Assembly (NCBI GenBank): GCA_023558315.1
Contig: JAMJVX010000010.1
Location: forward strand, 1 to 42,443
DNA length: 42,443 nt
Reading direction: 5' to 3'
Origin: Flavobacteriaceae bacterium
Lineage (GTDB): Bacteria > Bacteroidota > Bacteroidia > Flavobacteriales > Flavobacteriaceae
Shown: piece after piece, positions 8,828 through 17,510 of the stretch
How the letters are laid out: the number at the start of each line of letters is the position of its first letter
How positions within the stretch are numbered: the first letter of the stretch is position 1
Notes under the pieces: model-generated
Told to the model about the DNA's origin: nothing
Database searches by the model: none
The model's input: the letters and a program-made list of their open reading frames with translations, nothing else
Translations under genes and position numbers: made by a program

Positions 8828-9682
8828 TTATCTTACAGGATTGTTTTGGACTAAGTCAATATACAAATTGACCTTGTTTTTTAATTCTCTTCTGTGTACG
8901 ATAAAGTCTAAAAAACCCTTTTCTAACACAAATTCACTTTTTTGGAAGCCTTCTGGCAAATCTTTTCCTATTGTATCTCTAACTACTCTAGGTCCTGCAA
9001 ATCCAATAAGTGCCTTTGGCTCTGCAATATTAATATCTCCCAACATTGCAAAAGAGGCAGTTGTCCCACCCGTTGTTGGATCTGTACAAAGAGATATATA
9101 TGGTAGTTTTGCTTCTGCTAATTCGGCTAATTTTGCAGAAGTACGCGCCATTTGCATTAAAGAATATGCGGCTTCCATCATTCTTGCCCCCCCAGATTTG
9201 GAAACAATTAATAAGGGAAGTTTATGTTTTATTGCATAATCTATGGCTTGAACAATTTTTTCACCTACGCCAGAACTCAATGAACCCCCTATAAAAGTAA
9301 AGTCCATACAACAAATGACTATATTTTTTCCTTTTGACTTCCCTACCGCTGTTCTAATCGCCTCTGTTAACCCTGTTTTTTTTTCAGCTGCTTTAATCCT
9401 ATCAGAATACTTTTTTACATCTTTAAATTTTAAGATGTCTACAGCTCTTATATCTTTATTTAATTCTTCAAATTTATTATCGTCAAATAAAATTGAAAAA
9501 TATTCTTTACTACCAATACGCACATGATAATCATCATCTGGAGCAACATATAAATTATTCGCGAGTTCTTTCGCATCAATAATTTTTCCTGTTGGAGTTT
9601 TATGCCAAAGCCCCTTTGGTATATCTTTTTTTTCTTGGGTTTGTGTTTGAATCCCTTTTTCTTCTCTTTTGAACCAACTCAT
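8828..9682 (-). CDS. accD: Acetyl-CoA carboxylase carboxyltransferase subunit beta
   Basis: 284 residues. The carboxyltransferase core is clear: [21 protein letters not shown], then [19 protein letters not shown] and [19 protein letters not shown], with [20 protein letters not shown] further on. Transfers carboxyl from biotin to acetyl-CoA in the first step of fatty acid synthesis, with AccA. The N-terminal region that in E. coli carries a Cys4 zinc ribbon is aligned by WHKTPTGKI and [14 protein letters not shown], but none of the four Cys is present. The ATG follows the fbaA stop directly, so the two form one operon. Confidence 0.97.
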   Translation of the reverse strand: MSWFKREEKGIQTQTQEKKDIPKGLWHKTPTGKIIDAKELANNLYVAPDDDYHVRIGSKEYFSILFDDNKFEELNKDIRAVDILKFKDVKKYSDRIKAAEKKTGLTEAIRTAVGKSKGKNIVICCMDFTFIGGSLSSGVGEKIVQAIDYAIKHKLPLLIVSKSGGARMMEAAYSLMQMARTSAKLAELAEAKLPYISLCTDPTTGGTTASFAMLGDINIAEPKALIGFAGPRVVRDTIGKDLPEGFQKSEFVLEKGFLDFIVHRRELKNKVNLYIDLVQNNPVR

Positions 9683-10735
9683 TTACAATGTGTTTATATT
9701 CTTTAAATCTTTAAACGCTTGTGTTAATCTATTCTTCATTGTCTCTTCTCCTAAACGAAGCCATTTTCTTGGATCGTAATACTTTTTATTTGGAACGTCG
9801 TGTCCCTCTGGATTACCTATTTGAGATAATAAATAGTCTTTTTTGTCCAACATATAATCTCTAATCCCCTCTGTGAAAGCAAATTGTAAATCCGTATCTA
9901 TATTCATTTTGATTACACCATAACCAATTGATTCTTGTATTTCTTCAACGCTAGAACCAGAACCACCATGGAAAACAAAAAAGATGGGATTTTCAGGTAG
10001 GTCAAATTTTTTAGAAATATACTCTTGTGAATTTTTTAATATTTTTGGGGTCAATTTTACATTTCCTGGCTTATACACTCCATGGACATTCCCAAAAGCA
10101 GCTGCAATTGTAAAATTAGGACTTACCTTGCGTAATTCTTCATACGCGTAACTTACCTCCTCTGGTTGTGTATAGAGTTTTGAAGAATCTACATCCGTAT
10201 TGTCTACACCATCTTCTTCTCCGCCCGTAATTCCTAATTCTATCTCCAATCCCATATCTATCTTGTGCATTCTTTCTAAATACTTTTTACAGATTTCAAT
10301 GTTTTCTTCAATGGGTTCCTCAGATAAATCAATCATATGTGAACTAAAAAGTGGACGTCCATTCTTTTTGTAAAATTCTTCACCTGCATCTAATAGTCCA
10401 TCTATCCAAGGAAGAAGTTTTTTGGCACAATGGTCTGTATGCAAAACAACTGTTGCGCCATAGGCTTTAGCTAATTCATGAATATGCAGTGCCCCAGCTA
10501 TAGAACCTGCAATCGCTGCTTTTTCATCGGTATTTTTCAATCCTTTTCCAGCATTGAACTGTCCTCCACCATTTGAAAATTGAATAATTACTGGACTATT
10601 CAATTCCGCTGCCGTTTCCAACACCGTATTTATTGTATTGTTTCCTGTAACGTTGACGGCTGGAAGTGCAAAACCTTTTTGTTTTGCTACGCTAAATAGT
10701 TCCATTGCCTCTATTCCTGAAAGTACTCCACTCAT
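9683..10735 (-). CDS. fbaA: Class II fructose-bisphosphate aldolase
   Basis: 350 residues, typical of the longer class IIA (E. coli FbaA-like) type. Zinc and substrate motifs are visible: VVLHTDHCAKKLLPW with the metal-ligand His, LEIELGITGGEEDGVDN, FGNVHGVYKPGNV, and FHGGSGSS near the end with another zinc His. Cleaves fructose 1,6-bisphosphate to DHAP and glyceraldehyde 3-phosphate, and works in reverse in gluconeogenesis. It heads an operon with accD (zero spacing). The -33/-7 promoter upstream is the best-formed one in the window. Confidence 0.97.
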   Translation of the reverse strand: MSGVLSGIEAMELFSVAKQKGFALPAVNVTGNNTINTVLETAAELNSPVIIQFSNGGGQFNAGKGLKNTDEKAAIAGSIAGALHIHELAKAYGATVVLHTDHCAKKLLPWIDGLLDAGEEFYKKNGRPLFSSHMIDLSEEPIEENIEICKKYLERMHKIDMGLEIELGITGGEEDGVDNTDVDSSKLYTQPEEVSYAYEELRKVSPNFTIAAAFGNVHGVYKPGNVKLTPKILKNSQEYISKKFDLPENPIFFVFHGGSGSSVEEIQESIGYGVIKMNIDTDLQFAFTEGIRDYMLDKKDYLLSQIGNPEGHDVPNKKYYDPRKWLRLGEETMKNRLTQAFKDLKNINTL

Positions 10736-10763
10736 AATATTTATATCTTAAAAATTAAAGAGG

Positions 10764-10794
10764 CAAAAGTACACAAAACGAATTAATGAGCAAA
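10764..10794 (-). promoter_or_regulatory. -33/-7 promoter of fbaA-accD
   Basis: Minus strand: TTTG at 10794-10791, a 19-base spacer, then TACTTTTG at 10771-10764. This fits the Bacteroidota TTTG-N19-TAnnTTTG promoter in both boxes and spacing. The predicted leader is about 20-25 bases. Confidence 0.7.
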
Positions 10795-10863
10795 TGTTTT
10801 GGATGTTTTTGTTGAAAGTTAAGTATACTAAAACTATTTTACCTATGTAAATAAATAGTATCC

Positions 10864-13032
10864 CTACAACTTCTCCAAAAGAAACTCTGTCATTTTAGTA
10901 TAAAGATGATTACGGGTATTTCCTCCATAAATACCGTGATTTTTGTCTGGATAAATCATCCATTCAAATTGTTTATCTGCTTGTATCAACGCTTCAACCA
11001 TTCGCATCGTATTTTGAACATGAACATTGTCATCTCCTGAGCCGTGTATTAATAGAAAATCTCCTTTTAATCTGTCGGCAAAATTTATTGGGGAATTGTC
11101 ATCATATCCCTCAGGATTTTCTTGTGGCGTTCTCATAAATCTTTCGGTATAGATAGTGTCGTAAAATCTCCAGTCGGTCACAGGTGCCACTGCAATAGCA
11201 AAAGAAAAAACATCGTTTCCTTTTAAGATAGAATTAGTTGACATCAAACCTCCATAACTCCATCCCCATATGCCTATTTTGGTTTCATCAATATATTCTT
11301 TTTGTCCTAATTGTTTCGCTACTTCAATTTGATCAAGGGTTTCATAATGTGCTAATTTTTGATAGGTCATTTTTTTAAACTTAGCCCCTTTAAAACCTGT
11401 TCCTCTTCCATCTACGCATGCAACGATAAATCCTTTTTGTGCTAACATATTATGCCAAAAGTCATTGGCGCTGAGCCATTGATTGGCTACTTGTTGAGAA
11501 CCGGGTCCCGAATATTGAAACAATAACAACGGATATTTTTTAGAAGGGTCAAAATCTGCTGGTTTTACCATCCACATGTTTAACGATTCGTCATTTATCG
11601 TAATTGTTGAGAATTCTTTAGGGGAAGTCTTAAAGGTTTTTAATTTTGATTTTAACTCTTCATTATCTTCAATCACGCGAAGCGATTTTGTTGTTTTCGT
11701 ATCGCGAAGCGTATATATAGAGGGTGTTTTTGCATCGCTATAAATGTGAATATAAGAACTAAAATCTGCACTAAAAACAGCCCCATTTGTCCCTGTTTCG
11801 TTAGAAAGTACTCTTTTATTCTTACCCTTTAAGCCAATTGCATAAACCACTCTTTCTATGGTATTTTTTTCAACTGATGTATAATAGATTTCCTTGCTTT
11901 CAGGGTTATAGTCAATAAACTTAACAACCTCCCAATCTCCTTTAGTGAGTTGATTAATAAGTTTACCATTTTTAGTAAAATGATATATATGATTATACCC
12001 ACTTCTATCGCTAGTCCATAAGAAACTATTGTCTGCTAAAAAAGTAAGATTATCGTGAATATCTACATATGCCTCGTCTTTTTCTTCAAGAATAACACTA
12101 GCTGATAACTCACTTACATCAACTTTCCAAAGTTGTAAATGATTTTGCAGGCGATTCATCGTTTGTACCGTCAAAATATTTGTTTCTGGGGAAAACTTAA
12201 TTCTCGGAATGTAATAAGGGCGTTCTTCTCCTAATTCAATTGTCTTAATTTTCTTTGAAGTTAAATCATAATGAAATAGCGTAAGTGTTGCATTTTCCTC
12301 ACCTGCTTTTGGATATTTGAATTTATAAGGATAAGGATATAATCCTTTACCATACACATCCATAGAAAACTCAGGTACTTTAGATTCATCAAATCTCAAA
12401 AAAGCAATGGAGCTACTATCTGCATTCCAATCAAAAGCGCGCACAATTCCAAATTCTTCTTCATAGACCCAATCCGTCAATCCGTTGATAATATGTTTGC
12501 TCCCATCTGAGGTGACTTGCTCTATTGTGTTTTCTTCTAAATTTTTTACATATAAATTTCTTTCGTACACAAAGGCAACTTTTGAGCCATCTGGTGAAAA
12601 TTTAGGGGCTTGAACCTTTTTGTCAAACAGCAAAGTACTTTTTTTAGAAGTGATATCATATACCCAATATGTCGCTTCTTTAGAGCGTCTATAAATGTAG
12701 GTAACATCTGTTTCTAATAAAAGTTTATTTTCCTCTTTTGAAAAAGTATATGAAGTAAAAAAAGGAGTTGAAATAGACGTTTTGGAAGAAAGGAGTGTTT
12801 CTGTTTTTTCTCCAGACAAATAATCATATATATGTATTTCTGAAGAGTTCTCTTGCCAATCTGTTTTTAAAACGGTATATTGTTTTCCATTAGATAAAGG
12901 CGTTAATTTTTCTAATCTTTCTTGAGAAAAAGTACCATCCCAAAGATTTTTTACAGTTATTTCATTAGTTTGACTATAAACTAATAAAGGGATAGTTATA
13001 AATAAAAGAGTGTATGTTTTTAATGTATTCAT
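10864..13032 (-). CDS. Dipeptidyl peptidase IV-type S9 peptidase
   Basis: 722 residues with a cleavable signal peptide (hydrophobic stretch to about residue 20, VYSQT), so periplasmic or surface. An eight-blade-like beta-propeller precedes a C-terminal alpha/beta hydrolase. The DPP4-specific double-Glu site that holds the substrate N-terminus is seen in WVYEEEFGIVRA. Catalytic residues: Ser in GWSYGG, Asp in HGSGDDNVH, His in PDKNHGI. Predicted to release Xaa-Pro type dipeptides from peptides in protein feeding. No type IX C-terminal sorting domain is seen. It stands alone between fbaA and ribF with no clear -7 box (closest is TAAAATTG). Confidence 0.95.
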   Translation of the reverse strand: MNTLKTYTLLFITIPLLVYSQTNEITVKNLWDGTFSQERLEKLTPLSNGKQYTVLKTDWQENSSEIHIYDYLSGEKTETLLSSKTSISTPFFTSYTFSKEENKLLLETDVTYIYRRSKEATYWVYDITSKKSTLLFDKKVQAPKFSPDGSKVAFVYERNLYVKNLEENTIEQVTSDGSKHIINGLTDWVYEEEFGIVRAFDWNADSSSIAFLRFDESKVPEFSMDVYGKGLYPYPYKFKYPKAGEENATLTLFHYDLTSKKIKTIELGEERPYYIPRIKFSPETNILTVQTMNRLQNHLQLWKVDVSELSASVILEEKDEAYVDIHDNLTFLADNSFLWTSDRSGYNHIYHFTKNGKLINQLTKGDWEVVKFIDYNPESKEIYYTSVEKNTIERVVYAIGLKGKNKRVLSNETGTNGAVFSADFSSYIHIYSDAKTPSIYTLRDTKTTKSLRVIEDNEELKSKLKTFKTSPKEFSTITINDESLNMWMVKPADFDPSKKYPLLLFQYSGPGSQQVANQWLSANDFWHNMLAQKGFIVACVDGRGTGFKGAKFKKMTYQKLAHYETLDQIEVAKQLGQKEYIDETKIGIWGWSYGGLMSTNSILKGNDVFSFAIAVAPVTDWRFYDTIYTERFMRTPQENPEGYDDNSPINFADRLKGDFLLIHGSGDDNVHVQNTMRMVEALIQADKQFEWMIYPDKNHGIYGGNTRNHLYTKMTEFLLEKL

Positions 13033-13081
13033 GATTTAAATTATTTTTAAGTAGCAATTTTACTACATTTTAGGAAATATT

Positions 13082-14011
13082 CTAAAGAGTTTTTAAAATA
13101 TTTTCGCAAACAGTTTTATCTTTTTCTAAATGACTTTTAAGTAATTCTAAACTAGAAAAAGATTTTTCTTCTCTAATAAATTCATAAAACTCAATAGTTA
13201 TAGTTTCTTCATAAATATCATTATTAAAATTAAAGATATGCACTTCAACACTTAACCCTCTATTTTTTAACGTAGGTTTATTTCCAATATTCATCATTCC
13301 AAAAAATCGCCTTTTATTCCATAACACTCCTACAAAATAAACTCCTTTTTTTGGAAGTATTTTCTTCTCATTGTCTAAAAAAATATTCGCGGTAGGAAAT
13401 CCTATTTTTCGCCCAATTTGCTCCCCCTTAATTACTTTTCCACTTAAAGAAAAGGGACGATTTAAATATTTTTTTGTAGTGGGCATATCTCCCTGACTAA
13501 TCAATTCCCTTATTTTTGTTGAACTTACCTTTGTCCCCTCAACACTTTGAGCTGTGGCAATATTCACATCAAACCCATATTTTGACCCTAAGGTTTTTAA
13601 ATGAGAAATATCTCCTTCTCTATTATACCCAAAACGCTGATTGTATCCTATAATTATCTTAGTTATTCCTATAGAATCTACTAGTATTTTTTTAGTAAAA
13701 TCATCTGAACTTAATGTTGAAAAATTCTTTGTGAAAGGATAAACAACTACTATATCAATCCCTATTTGTTCTAAATGAGAAATGCGTTCTTCAATGGTAT
13801 TAATGAGAGGCGAAGGACTGTCTGGATAAAGAATATGGCGAGGATGTGGATGAAAAGTAAACACCATAGATTTGCAGTTCTTTTCCTTACTTTCATTTAC
13901 CATTTCAGATAAAATCTTTTGATGTCCAATATGTACCCCATCAAATACACCTATTGTTGCTATAACAGGTGTTGTTTTATCATACTCTTTTAAATCCCTA
14001 ATAACTTGCAT
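13082..14011 (-). CDS. ribF: Bifunctional riboflavin kinase / FAD synthetase
   Basis: 309 residues, normal length. The N-terminal FAD synthetase domain shows TIGVFDGVHIGHQKIL (nucleotidyltransferase HxGH) and the SSTKIRELISQGD signature. The C-terminal flavokinase shows GRKIGFPTANI and the MNIGNKPT segment. Converts riboflavin to FMN and then FAD in the cytoplasm. Divergent from dusB, with opposed -7 boxes in the shared 103-base gap; DusB is an FMN enzyme, but a regulatory link is only a thought. Confidence 0.96.
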   Translation of the reverse strand: MQVIRDLKEYDKTTPVIATIGVFDGVHIGHQKILSEMVNESKEKNCKSMVFTFHPHPRHILYPDSPSPLINTIEERISHLEQIGIDIVVVYPFTKNFSTLSSDDFTKKILVDSIGITKIIIGYNQRFGYNREGDISHLKTLGSKYGFDVNIATAQSVEGTKVSSTKIRELISQGDMPTTKKYLNRPFSLSGKVIKGEQIGRKIGFPTANIFLDNEKKILPKKGVYFVGVLWNKRRFFGMMNIGNKPTLKNRGLSVEVHIFNFNNDIYEETITIEFYEFIREEKSFSSLELLKSHLEKDKTVCENILKTL

Positions 14012-14048
14012 TATAAAATTGTTATTTTATTATTTCTATATGAAAATG

Positions 14049-14056
14049 CAAAACTA
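14049..14056 (-). promoter_or_regulatory. -7 box for ribF
   Basis: Minus-strand TAGTTTTG matches TAnnTTTG, 37 bases before the ribF ATG. No clear -33 TTG. Confidence 0.5.
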
Positions 14057-14086
14057 CATAAGTTTTAAAGATGTTTTAAAAAAAAC

Positions 14087-14094
14087 TATTTTTG
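14087..14094 (+). promoter_or_regulatory. -7 box for dusB
   Basis: TATTTTTG matches TAnnTTTG, 20 bases before the dusB ATG. It faces away from the ribF box. Confidence 0.5.
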
Positions 14095-14114
14095 CAAAAA
14101 TTCTATTTTAGATA

Positions 14115-15095
14115 ATGATAAAAATAGGCGAACATATTTGTTTTGAAAAATTCCCATTGCTATTAGCGCCAATGGAAGACGTTAGCGATCCCCCATTTAG
14201 AGAATTATGCAAGGAACAGGGAGCAGATTTAGTGTATACAGAATTTATTTCAAGTGAAGGATTAATTAGAAATGCGGCTAAAAGTGTTCAGAAGTTAGAT
14301 ATTTACGAAAAGGAAAGACCTGTTGGGATTCAAATCTTCGGAGCAAATTTGGATAGCATGCTAGGAGCTTTAGAAATTGTAGAAAAATCTAATCCAGATA
14401 TTATAGATATTAATTTTGGGTGTCCAGTAAAAAAAGTTGTAGACAAAGGAGCAGGAGCTGGAATTTTAAAAGATATTGATAAAATGGTAAGTCTAACCGC
14501 AGAAATGGTGAAGAGAACAAAACTTCCTATAACAATAAAAACAAGGCTAGGTTGGGATTTTCAATCTATTAAAATAGTTGAAGTAGCGGAACGATTACAG
14601 GATGTAGGGATAAAAGCCATTGCTATACACGGTAGAACTAGAAAACAAATGTACAAGGGCGATGCTGACTGGAAGCCTATTGCAGCGGTAAAAAATAATC
14701 CTAGAATGCACATACCTGTATTTGGGAATGGGGATATAAATACACCTGAACGCGCTAAGGAAATGAGAGATATTTATCATCTAGATGGCGCAATGATAGG
14801 TAGAGCTAGCATTGGCAATCCATGGTTTTTTAAACAAGTAAAACATTATTTAGATACGGAAACGCATCTAACTCCTATTAGAATAAGTGAAAGAATAACT
14901 ATGGCAAAACGCCATTTAGAAAAAGCAATACAATGGAAAGGAGAAAAGTTAGGAATTGTTGAAACAAGAAAACACTATTCCAATTACTTTAAGGGAATTC
15001 CAGACTTTAAACCTTACAAACTAAAATTAATTACTGAAGATAATTTGCAAAATATAGAAAAAACTTTTGCAGAAATATTGACTATTTTTGATTAA
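14115..15095 (+). CDS. dusB: tRNA-dihydrouridine synthase (DusB type)
   Basis: 326 residues of a flavin-dependent TIM barrel that reduces uridine to dihydrouridine in the tRNA D loop. Motifs: LAPMEDVSDPPFRELC at the N-terminus, INFGCPVKKVVDKGAGAGIL with the catalytic Cys, TIKTRLGWD, IHGRTRKQMYKGDADW and GNGDINTPERA for FMN phosphate binding. Flavobacterial genomes normally carry DusB, hence the symbol; DusA or DusC cannot be wholly excluded without a tree. Converges on the aconitase gene with an 11-base gap. Confidence 0.93.
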   Translation: MIKIGEHICFEKFPLLLAPMEDVSDPPFRELCKEQGADLVYTEFISSEGLIRNAAKSVQKLDIYEKERPVGIQIFGANLDSMLGALEIVEKSNPDIIDINFGCPVKKVVDKGAGAGILKDIDKMVSLTAEMVKRTKLPITIKTRLGWDFQSIKIVEVAERLQDVGIKAIAIHGRTRKQMYKGDADWKPIAAVKNNPRMHIPVFGNGDINTPERAKEMRDIYHLDGAMIGRASIGNPWFFKQVKHYLDTETHLTPIRISERITMAKRHLEKAIQWKGEKLGIVETRKHYSNYFKGIPDFKPYKLKLITEDNLQNIEKTFAEILTIFD

Positions 15096-15106
15096 AATAG
15101 TTTTCT

Positions 15107-17368
15107 CTACGCCTCTTTTTTAATTAGATTAAGTGCCGAGCCTTCTCTAAACCACTTTATTTGTTGTGCATTATAGGTATGGTTTGCTTTAACAATATCT
15201 TTACTTCCATCCATATGAACTATTTCAATATTCATGGGTTTTTTAGGAGCAAAATCTTTTAAGTCTATAAAATTAAAAGTGTCATCTTCTTTAATTAAAT
15301 CATAATCCGATTCATTATCAAAAGTTAAGGCAAGCATTCCCTGTTTTTTAAGATTTGTTTCGTGGATTCTTGCAAAAGATTTAACAAGAATTACTTTAAT
15401 CCCTAAATGACGGGGCTCCATTGCAGCGTGTTCTCTAGATGAGCCTTCTCCATAATTATGGTCTCCTACAACAATGGTACCAATTCCTTTTTCTTTATAA
15501 AATCTTTGAACATCTGGCACGCCTCCGTATTCATTAGTGATTTGATTTTTTACGAAATTAGTTTTTTGATTAAACGCATTAACTGCACCAATAAGACAAT
15601 TATTAGAAATATTATCTAAATGTCCTCTAAATTTCAGCCATGGTCCTGCCATCGAAATATGATCCGTAGTACATTTACCAAAGGCTTTTATTAATAATTT
15701 AACCTCCGTAAGGTTTCCTCCATCCCAAGCAGGAAAAGGCGTTAATACTTCCAATCTGTTAGATTTTGGGTCAATATTTATGGAAATGTTATTCCCCTCT
15801 TTTTCAGGAGCGATATACCCATTATCTTCTACCTCAAATCCTTGCGTTGGAAATTCAATTCCTTGTGGCGCATCCAATTTTATTTTGTTACCCTCTTCAT
15901 TTGTTATATAATCTGTCAGAGGATTGAAATCTAGTCTCCCAGTAATTGCAATAATAGCTGTGATTTCTGGAGAGGCAACAAATGCATGTGTATTTGGATT
16001 CCCATCATTTCTTTTTGCGAAGTTTCTATTAAACGAGTGTATTATAGAATTTTTTTCTTGTGTATCCTCACTTTGTCTTTTCCATTGCCCTATACAAGGA
16101 CCACAGGCATTGGTAAATATTTTAGCGTTAAATTTTTCGAAAAGCGTCATTAACCCATCTCTTTCTGCTGTATATCGTACCTGTTCCGAGCCTGGGTTTA
16201 TTCCTAGTTGTCCTTTAATTTTTATTTTATTATCTAAAGCTTGTTTTACAATAGACGCCGTTCGCGATAAATCTTCATAAGAAGAATTTGTACAAGATCC
16301 AATCAGCCCCCATTCAACATCTAAAGGCCAATTTTCTTTTTTGGCTTTAGCTGACATTTCAGAAATGGGTGTTGCCAAATCAGGAGTAAATGGTCCATTT
16401 ATATGTGGTTCTAAAGTACTTAGGTCAATTTCTATAACTTGATCAAAATAATTTTCTGGGTTTTCATACACCTCTGGGTCAGCGGTTAAATGTTCTTTAA
16501 TTTCATTAGCTGCATTTGCCACATCTTCTCTATTAGTTGCTCTTAGATAGCGTTCCATAGATTCGTCATATTCAAATGTGGAGGTTGTCGCCCCTACTTC
16601 AGCACCCATATTACAGATGGTTCCTTTTCCTGTACAAGAAAGACTTTTAGCCCCTTCTCCAAAATATTCTATAATATGTCCAGTCCCTCCTTTTACGGTT
16701 AAAACTCCAGCCACTTTTAGAATTACATCTTTCGCAGATGCCCATCCAGATAATTTACCTGTAAGTTTTACACCAATGAGTTTTGGAAATTTTAATTCCC
16801 ATGGCATATCTGCCATTACATCTACTGCATCTGCACCTCCTACACCAATGGCAAGCATTCCTAAACCCCCAGCATTTACGGTATGTGAATCAGTCCCTAT
16901 CATCATTCCTCCTGGAAATGCATAGTTTTCTAAAACAACCTGATGTATGATTCCTGCGCCGGGTTTCCAAAAACCTATCCCATATTTGTTTGAGACCGAC
17001 TCTAAAAAGTTAAATACTTCTGCATTCCCAGATTCAGCTACCTTTAAATCTTTCTTAGCCCCTTCTTTTGCTTGTATAAGGTGGTCACAATGCACTGTAG
17101 TAGGTACGGCTACTTTTATCTTACCTGCTTGCATAAATTGGAGTAATGCCATTTGTGCTGTTGCATCTTGACAGGCGATTCTATCTGGTGCAAAATCTAC
17201 GTAATCTTCCCCTCTGACATACGCTTTGTTTGTTTCTTTTTCCCAAAGATGCGTGTATAAGATTTTCTCAGATACTGTTAACGGGCGATTTACAATTTTT
17301 TTTATATTTTCAATACGTGAGGTAAAATTGTTGTACACCTCTTTTATCATTTCTATATCAAAAGTCAT
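15107..17368 (-). CDS. acnA: Aconitate hydratase
   Basis: Aconitase of the mitochondrial-like 750-residue type; catalyses citrate to isocitrate in the TCA cycle. The 4Fe-4S ligands lie in [10 protein letters not shown] and ACGPCIGQW; the swivel domain has [17 protein letters not shown]. The open frame extends to 17440, but I start at ATG 17368 (753 residues): the extra 24 residues do not look like aconitase, [15 protein letters not shown] fits the family N-terminus, and a TAnnTTTG -7 box lies inside the extension. Symbol by convention; some genomes call this type acnA, others aco. Confidence 0.95.
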   Translation of the reverse strand: MTFDIEMIKEVYNNFTSRIENIKKIVNRPLTVSEKILYTHLWEKETNKAYVRGEDYVDFAPDRIACQDATAQMALLQFMQAGKIKVAVPTTVHCDHLIQAKEGAKKDLKVAESGNAEVFNFLESVSNKYGIGFWKPGAGIIHQVVLENYAFPGGMMIGTDSHTVNAGGLGMLAIGVGGADAVDVMADMPWELKFPKLIGVKLTGKLSGWASAKDVILKVAGVLTVKGGTGHIIEYFGEGAKSLSCTGKGTICNMGAEVGATTSTFEYDESMERYLRATNREDVANAANEIKEHLTADPEVYENPENYFDQVIEIDLSTLEPHINGPFTPDLATPISEMSAKAKKENWPLDVEWGLIGSCTNSSYEDLSRTASIVKQALDNKIKIKGQLGINPGSEQVRYTAERDGLMTLFEKFNAKIFTNACGPCIGQWKRQSEDTQEKNSIIHSFNRNFAKRNDGNPNTHAFVASPEITAIIAITGRLDFNPLTDYITNEEGNKIKLDAPQGIEFPTQGFEVEDNGYIAPEKEGNNISINIDPKSNRLEVLTPFPAWDGGNLTEVKLLIKAFGKCTTDHISMAGPWLKFRGHLDNISNNCLIGAVNAFNQKTNFVKNQITNEYGGVPDVQRFYKEKGIGTIVVGDHNYGEGSSREHAAMEPRHLGIKVILVKSFARIHETNLKKQGMLALTFDNESDYDLIKEDDTFNFIDLKDFAPKKPMNIEIVHMDGSKDIVKANHTYNAQQIKWFREGSALNLIKKEA

Positions 17369-17391
17369 AGTTGTTTTTTTTTTAATGTGCG

Positions 17392-17399
17392 CAAAGATA
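17392..17399 (-). promoter_or_regulatory. -7 box for aconitase
   Basis: Minus-strand TATCTTTG, 23 bases before the ATG at 17368. A transcript starting here would not include the upstream start candidate at 17440, so the box decides the start. A ten-T run (17374-17383 on the plus strand) lies in the leader. Confidence 0.55.
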
Positions 17400-17510
17400 A
17401 CACTTTTTTGAAAAACTCTCTCTTTGTCTTCCTTACTCATAAAATGTCATTTCTAAGGAGGCAGAAATTCATTTTTTGTCTAATATTTTCCCATTAAATT
17501 GGGCAAGTAG

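Noticed and set aside
15924-16925. Long plus-strand open frames opposite the aconitase gene (115-118 codons)
   Set aside because: They are antisense to a highly conserved gene, low in complexity and rich in Pro/Ser/Ile, as expected of shadow frames.
17454-17461. TAAGGAGG on the plus strand, a perfect Shine-Dalgarno-like sequence
   Set aside because: No ATG, GTG or TTG start at a suitable distance opens a credible frame, it lies antisense to the aconitase leader, and Flavobacteria rarely use Shine-Dalgarno sites.
17480-17500. Possible hairpin (CCCA/TGGG) between the LRR gene 1 stop and the aconitase gene
   Set aside because: The stem is only about four base pairs and there is no T-run in the right place, so it is too weak to call a terminator.
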